64,000 bases of DNA from Bacillus licheniformis DSM 13 = ATCC 14580 (GTDB taxonomy: Bacteria; Bacillota; Bacilli; Bacillales; Bacillaceae): positions 286,501 through 350,500 of the forward strand of contig NC_006270.3 in the NCBI RefSeq assembly GCF_000011645.1, given 5' to 3'. Position numbers and translations under genes: made by a program. Each line of letters starts with the position of its first letter. Within the stretch, counting starts at the first letter, position 1. This document shows positions 33,307 to 41,488 of this stretch, one piece after another. The notes beneath the pieces were generated by a model. The model searched no databases and was not told the origin of the DNA. It saw only the letters and a list, made by a program, of their open reading frames with translations.

Positions 33307-34704
33307 TTGGTTCGTGAACAGTTAAAACAAAAAGCGCAATCCATCAGTAAGGTTCCCCCACATTATCAGCTCATGATCGAAGATTACGGAGAGAAGTACG
33401 AAAAAGAGAGGCGGGTTTTTTTCGCTTGGCAGGACATTGAAGAGCCGGAGCGGGACATATCGGTGGAGTTAGATCATCAAGGCCGCTTAATCAGTTTGAC
33501 AAAAGAGTATGAACCGGTGGTGGAGGAAGCTCTTCCTGATGAAAGGCTGCTGCAAATCGCCCTTCAGTTTACAGAACAGCATTACCCGAATGCGCCTTAT
33601 GAATTTGTTTTCCATGAAAAGAAGGTAACAGAACAATTCGTTCGTTTTACGTATGTTCAGACTGTCCTTGATCTTCCGCTGCCGCAGACGGGCTTTTATG
33701 TCCGGGTCGCCAAGAACGGAGAGGTGATTGAGTTTCGCTATAACGGCGGGACGAGCTCTTTCTCCATTCCAAAGCAGATAGCTGATAAGCAATCGGTAAC
33801 AGCCGATTATCTTGAACATGTTCAATTCGAATTGGCGGTTGAAAAAATCCGCAGTGAACTTTATGAAGGGGGAGATGATCTCCCGCATCTTATTTACGAA
33901 GCAGACTTGCCGTTTTTCAGCTATCCCGCCGATATCACGGAAAAACGCCAGATGAAGCCTGCGGCTGATGACGAGGAAGAAGAAGACACATTGCCGCTCC
34001 CTGTGCTGCCTGAGGCTGACCGTCATGCTGATATCGATGACATGATCGGCTTTACCCCTTCGATGCGAAAAATCCGCGAAACCGATTTGGGAGAGTCAAT
34101 TGGAACAGTGTGGCGCCTGGGAGACGACCCTGAGCCGAGAGATCGGAGTATAGCCGGCTACTTTGAAACATGGAACCAAAATACGTTGAAAATCGTGAAA
34201 GACAAAAACTCGGGGAAGCTCAAAGGAATCGCTTCTTTTATCAAATCGGAAGGACCCCCTGTCTTGAGCGGGGAAGACTGCTTGAAACGGGCGCTGCAAT
34301 TTTTGTACAGGCTTTATCCCGACGCTGATCGGCTTTTTCGAATGCATCCGGCGGAAAATGACGGGGACAGGTCAAACGCATTTTTTCAATTTGATCTTCA
34401 ATACAAAGGGGTGCCGTTAAGGCTTGGCTCTGCCAATATCAGCATCAATCGGACAACCGGCAGGGTCGTCGGTTATCACGGCCCGGAAATCGAGCCGGAA
34501 ACGCTGATCGATCTGAGTCCTTCGCCATCCATTTCAGAGGAGGAAGCGAAAGCCGTTTTTGCAGCGGCATTTGATGTGAAGCTGCAGTGGGAAAGGGACT
34601 ACAGTCGGGAAAAGGATGACTTCTACAGGCTTGTCTACCGGCCGGTATACCCTTACTTTATCGATGCCCATGACGGAAAGGCGTTTATGAGCAAAAACAT
34701 ATAA
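33307..34704 (+). CDS. YcdB/YcdC repeat-domain protein
   Basis: A 465-residue cytoplasmic protein with two copies of the YcdB/YcdC alpha-beta repeat, roughly residues 20-160 and 270-460. The repeat features are GRLISLTKEYEPVVEEALPDERLLQIALQF and LKGIASFIKSEGPPVLSGEDCLKRALQFL, each followed by an FxF/Y..GVPL stretch. No signal peptide is visible. An acidic linker (DDEEEEDTLPLPVLPEADRHADIDD) separates the halves. The start is TTG 33307 behind GAGAGG. An exact ECF promoter lies just upstream, so a role in envelope stress is inferred. The function is unknown. In B. subtilis, ycdB and ycdC lie near ycdA, from memory. Confidence 0.72.
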   Translation: MVREQLKQKAQSISKVPPHYQLMIEDYGEKYEKERRVFFAWQDIEEPERDISVELDHQGRLISLTKEYEPVVEEALPDERLLQIALQFTEQHYPNAPYEFVFHEKKVTEQFVRFTYVQTVLDLPLPQTGFYVRVAKNGEVIEFRYNGGTSSFSIPKQIADKQSVTADYLEHVQFELAVEKIRSELYEGGDDLPHLIYEADLPFFSYPADITEKRQMKPAADDEEEEDTLPLPVLPEADRHADIDDMIGFTPSMRKIRETDLGESIGTVWRLGDDPEPRDRSIAGYFETWNQNTLKIVKDKNSGKLKGIASFIKSEGPPVLSGEDCLKRALQFLYRLYPDADRLFRMHPAENDGDRSNAFFQFDLQYKGVPLRLGSANISINRTTGRVVGYHGPEIEPETLIDLSPSPSISEEEAKAVFAAAFDVKLQWERDYSREKDDFYRLVYRPVYPYFIDAHDGKAFMSKNI

Positions 34705-34757
34705 TAAACGGCGGCTGGCTGGGGTGGAAAAGCCCCCGGCCGCCGCCTCTTGTAAGA

Positions 34758-35609
34758 TCAAATATCGTCCTCGGCTCCAGTGGAGATCGGATGGTCTGGG
34801 TAGCTGATCCAATCGCTCCAGCTGCCGGCATACAGCTTCACATTTTCAAATCCGGCTTCTTTTAAGCCGAGTACATTCGGGCAGGCTGATACGCCCGATC
34901 CGCAATAGACGACGATTTCACTGCCCGGGTCCAAAGCAGCGTAATGCTGTCTGAGCTGTTCTTTGCTTTTCCATAATCCGCCTTCGGTTAGATTGCCTTT
35001 CCAAAAAAAGTTTTTAGCGCCGGGAATATGGCCGGCCCGATGATCGAGAGGCTCGGTTTCCCCGGTGTATCTTGAAGGATCGCGCGCATCGATCAGAATG
35101 GAGCCTTCTCTGCCGATTCGCTTCAGTACTTCTTTGGCATCGAGCAGTTCGTTTTCTCTGAGCGCCGGCTTAAATTCGCGCTCGCTAGGACGAGGATCCT
35201 CGGCGTTCACCTCGTAGCCCGCTTTGATCCAGTTGGACAGTCCCCCATCCATGATATAGACGCTGTCATGCCCGAGATAGTGAAGCTGCCACCAAAAGCG
35301 CGCTGCAAACATGCCGCCGCTGTCATCATAAACAACGACATCTGTTTGCCGGTCAATGCCGATTTTTCCAAGCTTCGCGGCCAGAAGGTCAGGGTCTTGA
35401 AGCGGGTGTCTGCCGCCGTGCTCTTCCGGGTTGCGCGACAGATCTTCTTTTAAATCAATGAAAACGGCTCCGGGCACATGGCCTTTCGTATACGCTTTTC
35501 GGCCTTCGTCCGGTTTTGTCAAATGAAACCTCACGTCGACAATAACTGTTTGGTCCGTTTTTTCCATTAATCGTTTGTATACCCATTCAGGGCTTTTTAA
35601 TACTGACAA
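34758..35609 (-). CDS. Rhodanese-type sulfurtransferase (SseA-like)
   Basis: A 283-residue enzyme with two rhodanese domains (about 5-130 and 155-275). The catalytic cysteine is in VVYCGSGVSACPNVL near residue 233. The CGSGVS loop matches 3-mercaptopyruvate or thiosulfate sulfurtransferases. It moves a sulfane sulfur to thiol or cyanide acceptors in the cytoplasm. The start is TTG 35609, eight bases after GGAGGG. This gives the normal family length, while the open frame extends 35 codons upstream without a ribosome site. It is divergent from cwlJ. Confidence 0.85.
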   Translation of the reverse strand: MSVLKSPEWVYKRLMEKTDQTVIVDVRFHLTKPDEGRKAYTKGHVPGAVFIDLKEDLSRNPEEHGGRHPLQDPDLLAAKLGKIGIDRQTDVVVYDDSGGMFAARFWWQLHYLGHDSVYIMDGGLSNWIKAGYEVNAEDPRPSEREFKPALRENELLDAKEVLKRIGREGSILIDARDPSRYTGETEPLDHRAGHIPGAKNFFWKGNLTEGGLWKSKEQLRQHYAALDPGSEIVVYCGSGVSACPNVLGLKEAGFENVKLYAGSWSDWISYPDHPISTGAEDDI

Positions 35610-35766
35610 TTCACGATCCCTCCGTTCCCCTTTGTTTTTTCTCGGGTTCTGATAATAGAAGAATAGCTTTCTTTCATGGGCAATATCAAAGATAAATCCC
35701 GAAATCGTCATCACCTAAATGAAACAGAATATGATAAAGGTGACGACATCATGGGGGTGACTAAAA

Positions 35767-36195
35767 ATGGCAGTCGTTCAGGCTTCTTCTAAAGATATCA
35801 GTCTTTTGGCAAGACTTTTGAGAGCGGAGGCTGAAGGCGAGGGCGTGCAAGGTATGCTTATGGTCGGAAATGTCGGAATCAATCGCATCAGGGCAAACTG
35901 TTCCGACTTTGTGGGACTTCGCACCATTCCGCAAATGATCCATCAGCCGCATGCCTTTGAAGCCGTGACGCACGGTTATTTCTATCAAAGGGCGCGGGAA
36001 AGCGAAAGGCGTTTGGCACGCAGGGCGGTCAACGGGGAGCGGCTTTGGCCGGCAAAGTTCAGTTTGTGGTATTTCAGACCGGCGGGGGCGTGTCCCGCAC
36101 AGTGGTACAATCAGCCGCATGTCGGCCGCTTTAAATCGCATTGTTTTTACGAGCCGACAGCGGAAGAGTGTGAGAATGTCTATAATACGTTCTAA
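35767..36195 (+). CDS. cwlJ: Spore cortex-lytic hydrolase CwlJ
   Basis: A 142-residue hydrolase of the Hydrolase_2/SleB catalytic family. The catalytic Glu lies in RLLRAEAEGEG near residue 21. Nearly the whole sequence (MLMVGNVGINRIRANCSDF, HGYFYQRARESERRLARRAVNGERLWPAKFSLWYFRP) matches B. subtilis CwlJ as I know it, including its exact length. CwlJ sits in the spore coat and opens the cortex during germination set off by Ca-dipicolinate. It needs GerQ, which is encoded elsewhere. It has no signal peptide, as usual. Expression is expected in the mother cell (SigE). A bidirectional terminator follows. Confidence 0.93.
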   Translation: MAVVQASSKDISLLARLLRAEAEGEGVQGMLMVGNVGINRIRANCSDFVGLRTIPQMIHQPHAFEAVTHGYFYQRARESERRLARRAVNGERLWPAKFSLWYFRPAGACPAQWYNQPHVGRFKSHCFYEPTAEECENVYNTF

Positions 36196-36238
36196 CAAAA
36201 ACATCCCTTTTCAACGGTTTTTGAAAAGGGATGTTTTT
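36196..36238. terminator. Bidirectional terminator between cwlJ and the YceB-like gene
   Basis: A long stem AACATCCCTTTTCAA/TTGAAAAGGGATGTT with A- and T-runs on either side. It lies directly between the converging stop codons. Confidence 0.88.
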
Positions 36239-36241
36239 CGT

Positions 36242-37231
36242 TCAAAATAATTCTGCCAGTCTTTCGTAAGACTGCTTCTTATCTTCAAACCGGTAGACGT
36301 TAGTTAAAATCATAAACTCATCTGTTTGATATCGTTCAGAAAGCTCGAGCAGTTTTCTTTTGACTGTTTGAGGAGACCCGATCACCATACGGCTGCGGTT
36401 TTGGGCAAGCTTCTTTTTATCGGCAGCTGTGTAAGCGGCCGATTTCGCCTCTTCAATGCTTGGGACAAGGCTGTCCAGCCCTTTTTCAACCCGGAGAAGC
36501 CATAAATCTTGGCTCAAGCAGAGCTCCTCGGCTTTTTCATCGGACTCCGCACAAACGACGAAAACGGCGGCCAATGATTGGGGGCGTTTAAAGAAAGGGG
36601 AAGGCCGAAAGCTTTCACGGTATGATTGAAAGGCGTTCTTTCCTCTCGCGGGAGAGATGAAATGGCCGAATACGTATCCCGCTCCCATGCTACCGGCCAA
36701 TTTTGCGCTGTTTTCTCCCAGGCCTAAAAGCCACACCTCCGGGGGCGAATCCGTCAAAGGGGAGGCTTTAATTCCGAAGTAATCATGTCCGGAAGGCACG
36801 GAATCAGTCAGAAAGCTAACCAAGTCTTGTAACTGTCTCGGGAATTCGTGCAGGCTTTTATGAACCCCGTCTGTCAGCGCCAGCCTCGTTTTAGTTGTGC
36901 CTCCCGGAGAGCGGCCGATCCCCAGGTCAATTCTCCCGGGATAAAGGGCTTCAAGCTGCCGAAAGTTTTCAGCCACTTTAAAGGGACTGTATTGGGGCAG
37001 CAGAACGCCGCCCGAACCGACGCGAATATTCGCCGTCTTTGCCGCAATGTGTGCGATCATGATTTCTGGAGCGGTGCTGGCAAGCCCCCGTGTGCTGTGA
37101 TGCTCGGCAAACCAATACCTTTTGTACCCCCATTGATCCGCAAGTTCCGCCAGCTCTGCAGAATGCTTTAGAGCTGAATGCGCATCCGAGCCTTTTGATA
37201 TAGGAACCTGGTCAAGAATGCTGAGCTGCAT
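36242..37231 (-). CDS. yceB: LLM-class flavin-dependent oxidoreductase, YceB-like
   Basis: A 329-residue luciferase-like monooxygenase (FMN-dependent TIM barrel). Typical motifs are MQLSILDQVPISKGSDA at the N terminus, RYWFAEHHS near residue 40, RVGSGGVLLPQYSPFKVAE near 70-90 and GRIDLGIGRSPGG near 100. This subfamily (MsnO8-type) is widespread with unknown substrates. I chose ATG 37231 because GGTGA lies six bases before it. The TTG one codon earlier is possible. It has the position of B. subtilis yceB, next to the yce cluster. Confidence 0.82.
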   Translation of the reverse strand: MQLSILDQVPISKGSDAHSALKHSAELAELADQWGYKRYWFAEHHSTRGLASTAPEIMIAHIAAKTANIRVGSGGVLLPQYSPFKVAENFRQLEALYPGRIDLGIGRSPGGTTKTRLALTDGVHKSLHEFPRQLQDLVSFLTDSVPSGHDYFGIKASPLTDSPPEVWLLGLGENSAKLAGSMGAGYVFGHFISPARGKNAFQSYRESFRPSPFFKRPQSLAAVFVVCAESDEKAEELCLSQDLWLLRVEKGLDSLVPSIEEAKSAAYTAADKKKLAQNRSRMVIGSPQTVKRKLLELSERYQTDEFMILTNVYRFEDKKQSYERLAELF

Positions 37232-37412
37232 CAATTGTCACCGGCCTTCCTTTCGTTTTCTTGTTCAGTAAGACAAGCATATGAAAAACAGCAGATAGGG
37301 TCAAATCGAAGAGAATACGAGAGACAAAACATGATTAGTCAAAACATGACACCGTTGAAACAAAAACGAAATATAAATGTAATATAAATTGGCGCCTATT
37401 GTCGAAAATAGA

Positions 37413-37421
37413 TGGTATAAT
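37413..37421 (+). promoter_or_regulatory. Extended -10 promoter of the CwlO-like gene
   Basis: TGGTATAAT is an extended -10 box (TG-N-TATAAT) without a clear -35. It implies an untranslated leader of about 115 bases before ATG 37543. The rest of the 310-base gap shows no gene. No clear WalR box (TGTWAH-N5-TGTWAH) was found, only a half-site TGTAAT near 37377. Confidence 0.5.
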
Positions 37422-37542
37422 AACGTCTGTACATTAGAAACGGATATATAAATCATAGGTCATAAGATTCATTTTTTAATAATGTTCAATCGAATTTACA
37501 TAATGAAAAAACAAGAATACATAAAGGAAAGAGGAGTAGAAA

Positions 37543-38901
37543 GTGAAGAAAAAGGTTTATACTTTTGGTTTAGCGTCGATTCTCGGAACAGCTAGTCTAT
37601 TTACCCCCTTTATGAACAACACGGCATCGGCAGAAACATCTCAGCAAAAACAAGAAATTCAGCAAAAGCGTTCTGAAGTGAATTCAGGCATCGAGAGCAA
37701 GCGGAAAGAAATCGCCAAGCTGCAAGACGAGCAGAAAAAGCTTGAAGGTAAAATCCAAGAGCTTGATAAAAAAGCACTTGAAACAAGCAACAAAATCGAA
37801 GACAAAGAAAAAGAAAACAAAAAAACGAAAAAAGAAGTGGAAGCTCTGAAAAAAGAAATCAAAGAAACCGAAAAACGGATTGAAGAGCGTTCAAAAGTGA
37901 TTAAAAATCGCGTGCGCAGCCTGCAGGAAAACGGCGGATCCCAAAACTATTTGAATGTCCTTCTGGGCGCACAAAGCTTCGGAGATTTTATCACTCGTGC
38001 AACTGCTGTTTCAACAATTGTTGATGCGGACAAAGACCTGCTTGACGAGCAGGAGAAAGATAAAAACAAGCTTGAAAAAGCAATGTCTGATTTAAATACA
38101 AAACTGGACGAAATCCAAAAAACACTAGCCGATTTAAAAACGCTTAAATCGGATCTTGATAAACAGCTGAAAGAACAGGCAAACCTTTCTAAGCAGCTGC
38201 AAACGAAGCAAGCGGCAGCAGAATCAGAACTGAGCGATCTGAAAAAAGAAGCGGGCTCTCTGACAAAAGAAGAAGCCGCTCTTGAACAAAAGCTTAAAGA
38301 AGAAAGAGCTGCGGCGGCTGCAGCAGCAAAAGCGAAAGAAGAATCTGCGACGGCTGAAAAGTCTGATTCAGGATCTTCATCAAGCTCAAATTCAGGTTCA
38401 GTCAGCAAATCTGACGGATCGTCCAACAGCGGTTCTTCAAGCAGCAAGAAAAGCAGCAGCCCGTCAAGAAACTACTCTTCCGGTTCTGTTGTAAGCAGCA
38501 ATGGAAACGCGATTGAAGCTGCCATCAGCACAGGTTCAAGCATTGTCGGCAGATCTCCGTACAAATGGGGAGGCGGACGTTCACAAGCTGATATCGACAA
38601 CCGCCGCTTCGACTGCTCATCATTCGTACGCTGGGCTTATGCATCAGCAGGCGTAGAGCTTGGATTCGGTGCGACAACAAGCACGCTTGTCGGCAAGGGA
38701 CGAGCTGTCAGCGCGTCTGAAATGAAGCGCGGAGACTTGGTCTTCTTTGACACATACAAAACGAACGGCCACGTGGGCATTTATCTTGGCAATGGCACAT
38801 TCCTGAACGATAACAGCTCACGCGGGGTATCCGTCGATTCTATGAGCAACCCGTACTGGAAGAAAGCTTTCAACGGAGTTGTAAGACGGGTCGTTGAATA
38901 A
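37543..38901 (+). CDS. CwlO-like D,L-endopeptidase (NlpC/P60), secreted
   Basis: A 452-residue exported peptidoglycan hydrolase. The signal peptide ends in TASAE (about residue 30). A long coiled coil with PcsB-like layout covers 35-270, including the RVRSLQENGGSQNYLNVLLGAQSFGDFITRATAVSTIVDADKDLL block. A Ser/Lys-rich linker (about 270-320) follows. The C-terminal NlpC/P60 domain has catalytic Cys in RRFDCSSFVRWAY near 363 and His in NGHVGIYLG near 407. It is very close to B. subtilis CwlO, which cuts D-Glu-m-Dpm bonds during cell elongation under FtsEX control. The location differs from cwlO (yvcE) of B. subtilis, so this may be a paralogue. Confidence 0.86.
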   Translation: MKKKVYTFGLASILGTASLFTPFMNNTASAETSQQKQEIQQKRSEVNSGIESKRKEIAKLQDEQKKLEGKIQELDKKALETSNKIEDKEKENKKTKKEVEALKKEIKETEKRIEERSKVIKNRVRSLQENGGSQNYLNVLLGAQSFGDFITRATAVSTIVDADKDLLDEQEKDKNKLEKAMSDLNTKLDEIQKTLADLKTLKSDLDKQLKEQANLSKQLQTKQAAAESELSDLKKEAGSLTKEEAALEQKLKEERAAAAAAAKAKEESATAEKSDSGSSSSSNSGSVSKSDGSSNSGSSSSKKSSSPSRNYSSGSVVSSNGNAIEAAISTGSSIVGRSPYKWGGGRSQADIDNRRFDCSSFVRWAYASAGVELGFGATTSTLVGKGRAVSASEMKRGDLVFFDTYKTNGHVGIYLGNGTFLNDNSSRGVSVDSMSNPYWKKAFNGVVRRVVE

Positions 38902-38917
38902 AATATTATACTGAGAC

Positions 38918-38949
38918 AAACGCCGTTCCCGATCGGGAGCGGCGTTTTT
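38918..38949. terminator. Terminator between the CwlO-like and ABC permease genes
   Basis: AACGCCGTTCCC pairs with GGGAGCGGCGTT (one mismatch), with T-runs on the plus strand and A-runs before it. It serves both converging genes. Confidence 0.8.
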
Positions 38950-38952
38950 ATT

Positions 38953-39765
38953 TTACAGCGGCAAGTCGCGCTTTTTAAAAATGAGAATGCTGAGTGCGAA
39001 GGCGGCAAAACCGACTGCGGCGAGAACAAGAGACACTTGAGCGATGTCGGTGCTTCCGTTCACAATATCGCCCGGTCTGAATAAAGAGAAAACCGACAGG
39101 CTCCTCAGCCATTCTGTTTTTTCGCTTAATTTGCCTAGCAAGTCGAAGCTGAAGAATAAGAACGTGATGCCTCCGGAAAGTCCGAGGGCTCTTTTTTCAT
39201 CATTTGAAATGGCCGAAAAGAGGAACGAAATGCCGCCGACTGCAAAGAAGAGCAGAAAGCCAAGCAGGTTCAGAACGAGGAACCTTGACACATTAAAATC
39301 GTAATCACCGCCCAGCATCAAATGGTAGCCGGCCAGTCCGGCCGCTGTCGTCACGGCCATAATGATCAAAAGACCTGTCGTTAAGACGGCTGCTTGGGTG
39401 AAAGCCACTTTTCCGCGCGTTGTCGGCGCAGACAGAATATAGGCCATTGACCCTTGATCCACCCGCTTTGCCAAAAGCTTTGTCGACAGCATGACAGAGA
39501 AGATCGATAAGATCACGATAAAGATTAATCCGTAATATTCTCCAGATATAAAATCTTCAAGATTCCCAAGTCCGTTTTCAAACCCAAAAGCATTGAGAAA
39601 GCCTTCCGGCATCGATTTGATCATTTTCTCAATATCCTCCGCATTGCCCGCGATGCTTGGATAAATGCCCAGTATCAAAAGGATATAAAATGCGGAGCCT
39701 ACCCCGTAGCTCATGATTCCTTTCATGTTTGTTCTCAGCATTTGTTTATACAGGGAGAGGTTCAT
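38953..39765 (-). CDS. ABC-2 type exporter permease
   Basis: A 270-residue permease with six hydrophobic segments (about 20-38, 70-90, 105-130, 145-165, 175-195 and 238-258). The first loop follows helix 1 and is about 40 residues long. It forms an export system with the preceding ATPase gene, which its start overlaps by 4 bases. The substrate is unknown. The divergent TetR gene suggests a toxic compound or drug that is sensed by the regulator. It resembles exporters in which permease and ATPase are controlled by a TetR protein (YhaQ/NatA-like group). Confidence 0.8.
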   Translation of the reverse strand: MNLSLYKQMLRTNMKGIMSYGVGSAFYILLILGIYPSIAGNAEDIEKMIKSMPEGFLNAFGFENGLGNLEDFISGEYYGLIFIVILSIFSVMLSTKLLAKRVDQGSMAYILSAPTTRGKVAFTQAAVLTTGLLIIMAVTTAAGLAGYHLMLGGDYDFNVSRFLVLNLLGFLLFFAVGGISFLFSAISNDEKRALGLSGGITFLFFSFDLLGKLSEKTEWLRSLSVFSLFRPGDIVNGSTDIAQVSLVLAAVGFAAFALSILIFKKRDLPL

Positions 39766-40649
39766 TGCGCTGTCCCCTTTCTGTTATAGTAGTTCATAAA
39801 AATTTCTTCCAAGCTTTGTGATGAAGCATCAATGTGCCGAATGTGATATTTGGCGGTTTCTTTAATAAATTGATCATGGTTCCCTAAAACGGCCACTTTG
39901 ACGCGGTTGTCCGTCCGGGACTCAATTTGCAGACTTGAATTCATGAAGGCGGGAATGTCGCCCGTGTTTTCAAATGTGACTTCAAATACTTTTCGCTGCA
40001 TCGACTGCAGTTCATGAATATCCTTGACGGCAATGATGATGCCGTCTTTTATAATGGCTGCTCTGTCACAGGTTCTTTCGATTTCCGGAAAGCTGTGGGA
40101 AGACATTAAAAACGTCGTTCCTTTCGCTTTTTCTTCGAGGACGATTTCAATAAATACTTTTTGCATCAGCGGATCGAGGCCTGATGTCGGTTCATCAAGA
40201 ATAATCACTTCGGGGCTGTGCATAAAGGCGGCGACAATCCCGACCTTTTGCTTCATTCCTTTTGACATTTTTCTGATCGGAGTATGAACATCGAACTGGA
40301 GCCGTTCAATAAGATCATTGCGCTTGGCTGTATCTTTTAAGCCGTGCATGTCTGCCATGAAATCGAGAAATTGTTTTCCCGTCATTCCTTCGATAAATGC
40401 AATCTCTCCGGGGAGATAGCCGATATGCCGCTGAATATCGCCCTGCTGCTTCAAAACATCCATTCCGTTTACTTTAATGTCGCCTTGATCAGGCTTCATA
40501 AACCCCATGATATGTCGGATGGTCGTCGATTTTCCGGCTCCGTTCGGCCCTAAAAACCCAAAAACTTCACCTTTTTGAACATGAAAAGAAAGATCAAAGA
40601 TACCTTTGCCATTGGAAAACTTCTTCGTGAGCCGTTCAACTGTAAGCAT
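39762..40649 (-). CDS. ABC transporter ATP-binding protein
   Basis: A 295-residue ATPase. Walker A is GPNGAGKST (about residues 35-43), the signature is MSKGMKQKVG near 132, Walker B is VIILDEPTSGLDP near 155, and the switch histidine is in MSSHSFPEIERTCD near 190. A C-terminal DUF4162-like extension (about 215-295) is usual in drug-export ATPases. It powers the membrane subunit encoded next. The promoter region of 149 bases is shared with the divergent TetR gene and is rich in TTAATGAAAT repeats. Confidence 0.87.
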   Translation of the reverse strand: MLTVERLTKKFSNGKGIFDLSFHVQKGEVFGFLGPNGAGKSTTIRHIMGFMKPDQGDIKVNGMDVLKQQGDIQRHIGYLPGEIAFIEGMTGKQFLDFMADMHGLKDTAKRNDLIERLQFDVHTPIRKMSKGMKQKVGIVAAFMHSPEVIILDEPTSGLDPLMQKVFIEIVLEEKAKGTTFLMSSHSFPEIERTCDRAAIIKDGIIIAVKDIHELQSMQRKVFEVTFENTGDIPAFMNSSLQIESRTDNRVKVAVLGNHDQFIKETAKYHIRHIDASSQSLEEIFMNYYNRKGTAQ

Positions 40650-40710
40650 GTGGAACCTCCGTAATGAAAATAATGAAATTTTAATAATTATAAATTACAT
40701 AATTTATTTT

Positions 40711-40775
40711 AAGTTCTTATGAACTTTTTTGTCAATGAAAATTAATGAAATATATTTATGTTATAATTTCATTAA
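40711..40775. promoter_or_regulatory. TetR operator region with inverted repeats
   Basis: TTAATGAAAT (40742-40751) and ATTTCATTAA (40766-40775) form a perfect 10-base inverted repeat around the -10 box TATAAT (40762-40767) of the TetR gene. A second dyad AAGTTC-TTAT-GAACTT (40711-40726) lies on the side of the ABC operon. Another AATGAAATT copy sits near 40673. Confidence 0.55.
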
Positions 40776-40798
40776 GAAAGATAAGTAAGGATGGTTAT

Positions 40799-41386
40799 AT
40801 GAACGGATTTGAAAAAAGGGCTTTGCTGATTAAGGAGAAGATCAAAAAGACGGCTTTGGATATGCTCAAAACATGGGAGCCAAAGCGCATCCGGATAACC
40901 GATATCGCAAAAGAGGCAAACGTTTCGCAGGTGACGATTTATAATTACTTTGGAAGCAAAGAAGCGCTCCTGAAAGAGGTTTTTAAAGATTATATCGATC
41001 AGTCCATCAGCGAGTTTGAAGAATATATGAACAAAGATATTTCTGTTAAAGAAAAAATTGAATTGATGATTTTGCAAAAAAGGGCAGCCAATAATCAAAA
41101 ATTCGCTTTAACGGTCATCAAAGAGGTGATGATCGAAGACAGTGAAATTATGGATTATGTGAAGCAGCAATACGATGAAAAAATCATTCCCCTTATGCTC
41201 CAAATGATTGAAGAAGGTCATCGGACAGGCGAAATCTCTTCCAAAATCACCGCGGAAAGCTTTCTCATCTTTATGAATATGATCATTGAACATTCAAAAA
41301 CATTGGGTAAAGCCTTTGAAAAAAACAGGAAGTTTACAGAGGAAATGCTGCACATTTTCTTCTATGGCTTGTGCGGCAGACCGTAG
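40799..41386 (+). CDS. TetR/AcrR-family regulator
   Basis: A 195-residue regulator. The N-terminal HTH covers about 10-60 (IRITDIAKEANVSQVTIYNYFGSKEALLKEVF). The C-terminal ligand domain has TetR_C-like helices. The start is ATG 40799, after AAGGA with seven bases between. An in-frame ATG 18 codons upstream lies within the promoter. It is divergent from the ABC exporter genes and most likely represses them and itself through the TTAATGAAAT repeats in the shared region. Confidence 0.86.
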   Translation: MNGFEKRALLIKEKIKKTALDMLKTWEPKRIRITDIAKEANVSQVTIYNYFGSKEALLKEVFKDYIDQSISEFEEYMNKDISVKEKIELMILQKRAANNQKFALTVIKEVMIEDSEIMDYVKQQYDEKIIPLMLQMIEEGHRTGEISSKITAESFLIFMNMIIEHSKTLGKAFEKNRKFTEEMLHIFFYGLCGRP

Positions 41387-41423
41387 TGATAAATTTGACA
41401 TCTCTGTCATTTCTGTGAACGCT

Positions 41424-41451
41424 TGAAACAATTTCCTTGCTTTTCCGTATA
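41424..41451 (+). promoter_or_regulatory. ECF sigma (SigW-type) promoter of the DUF2207 gene
   Basis: TGAAAC, a spacer of exactly 16 bases and CGTATA are a full SigW consensus match. The start codon lies 38 bases beyond, with GAAAGG as ribosome site. Confidence 0.75.
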
Positions 41452-41488
41452 TAAGGCAGATACAAAAAACGAAAGGATTTACTAAACG

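Noticed and set aside
35708..35740. Possible SigW promoter before cwlJ (TGAAAC at 35709)
   Set aside because: No CGTA follows at 15-18 bases. CwlJ is expected to use a sporulation sigma factor, and the -35/-10 pair could not be decided by eye.
37346..37380. ECF-like TGAAAC before the CwlO-like gene
   Set aside because: At 16 bases the -10 reads TGTAAT rather than CGTA, while a strong extended -10 for SigA lies nearer to the gene.
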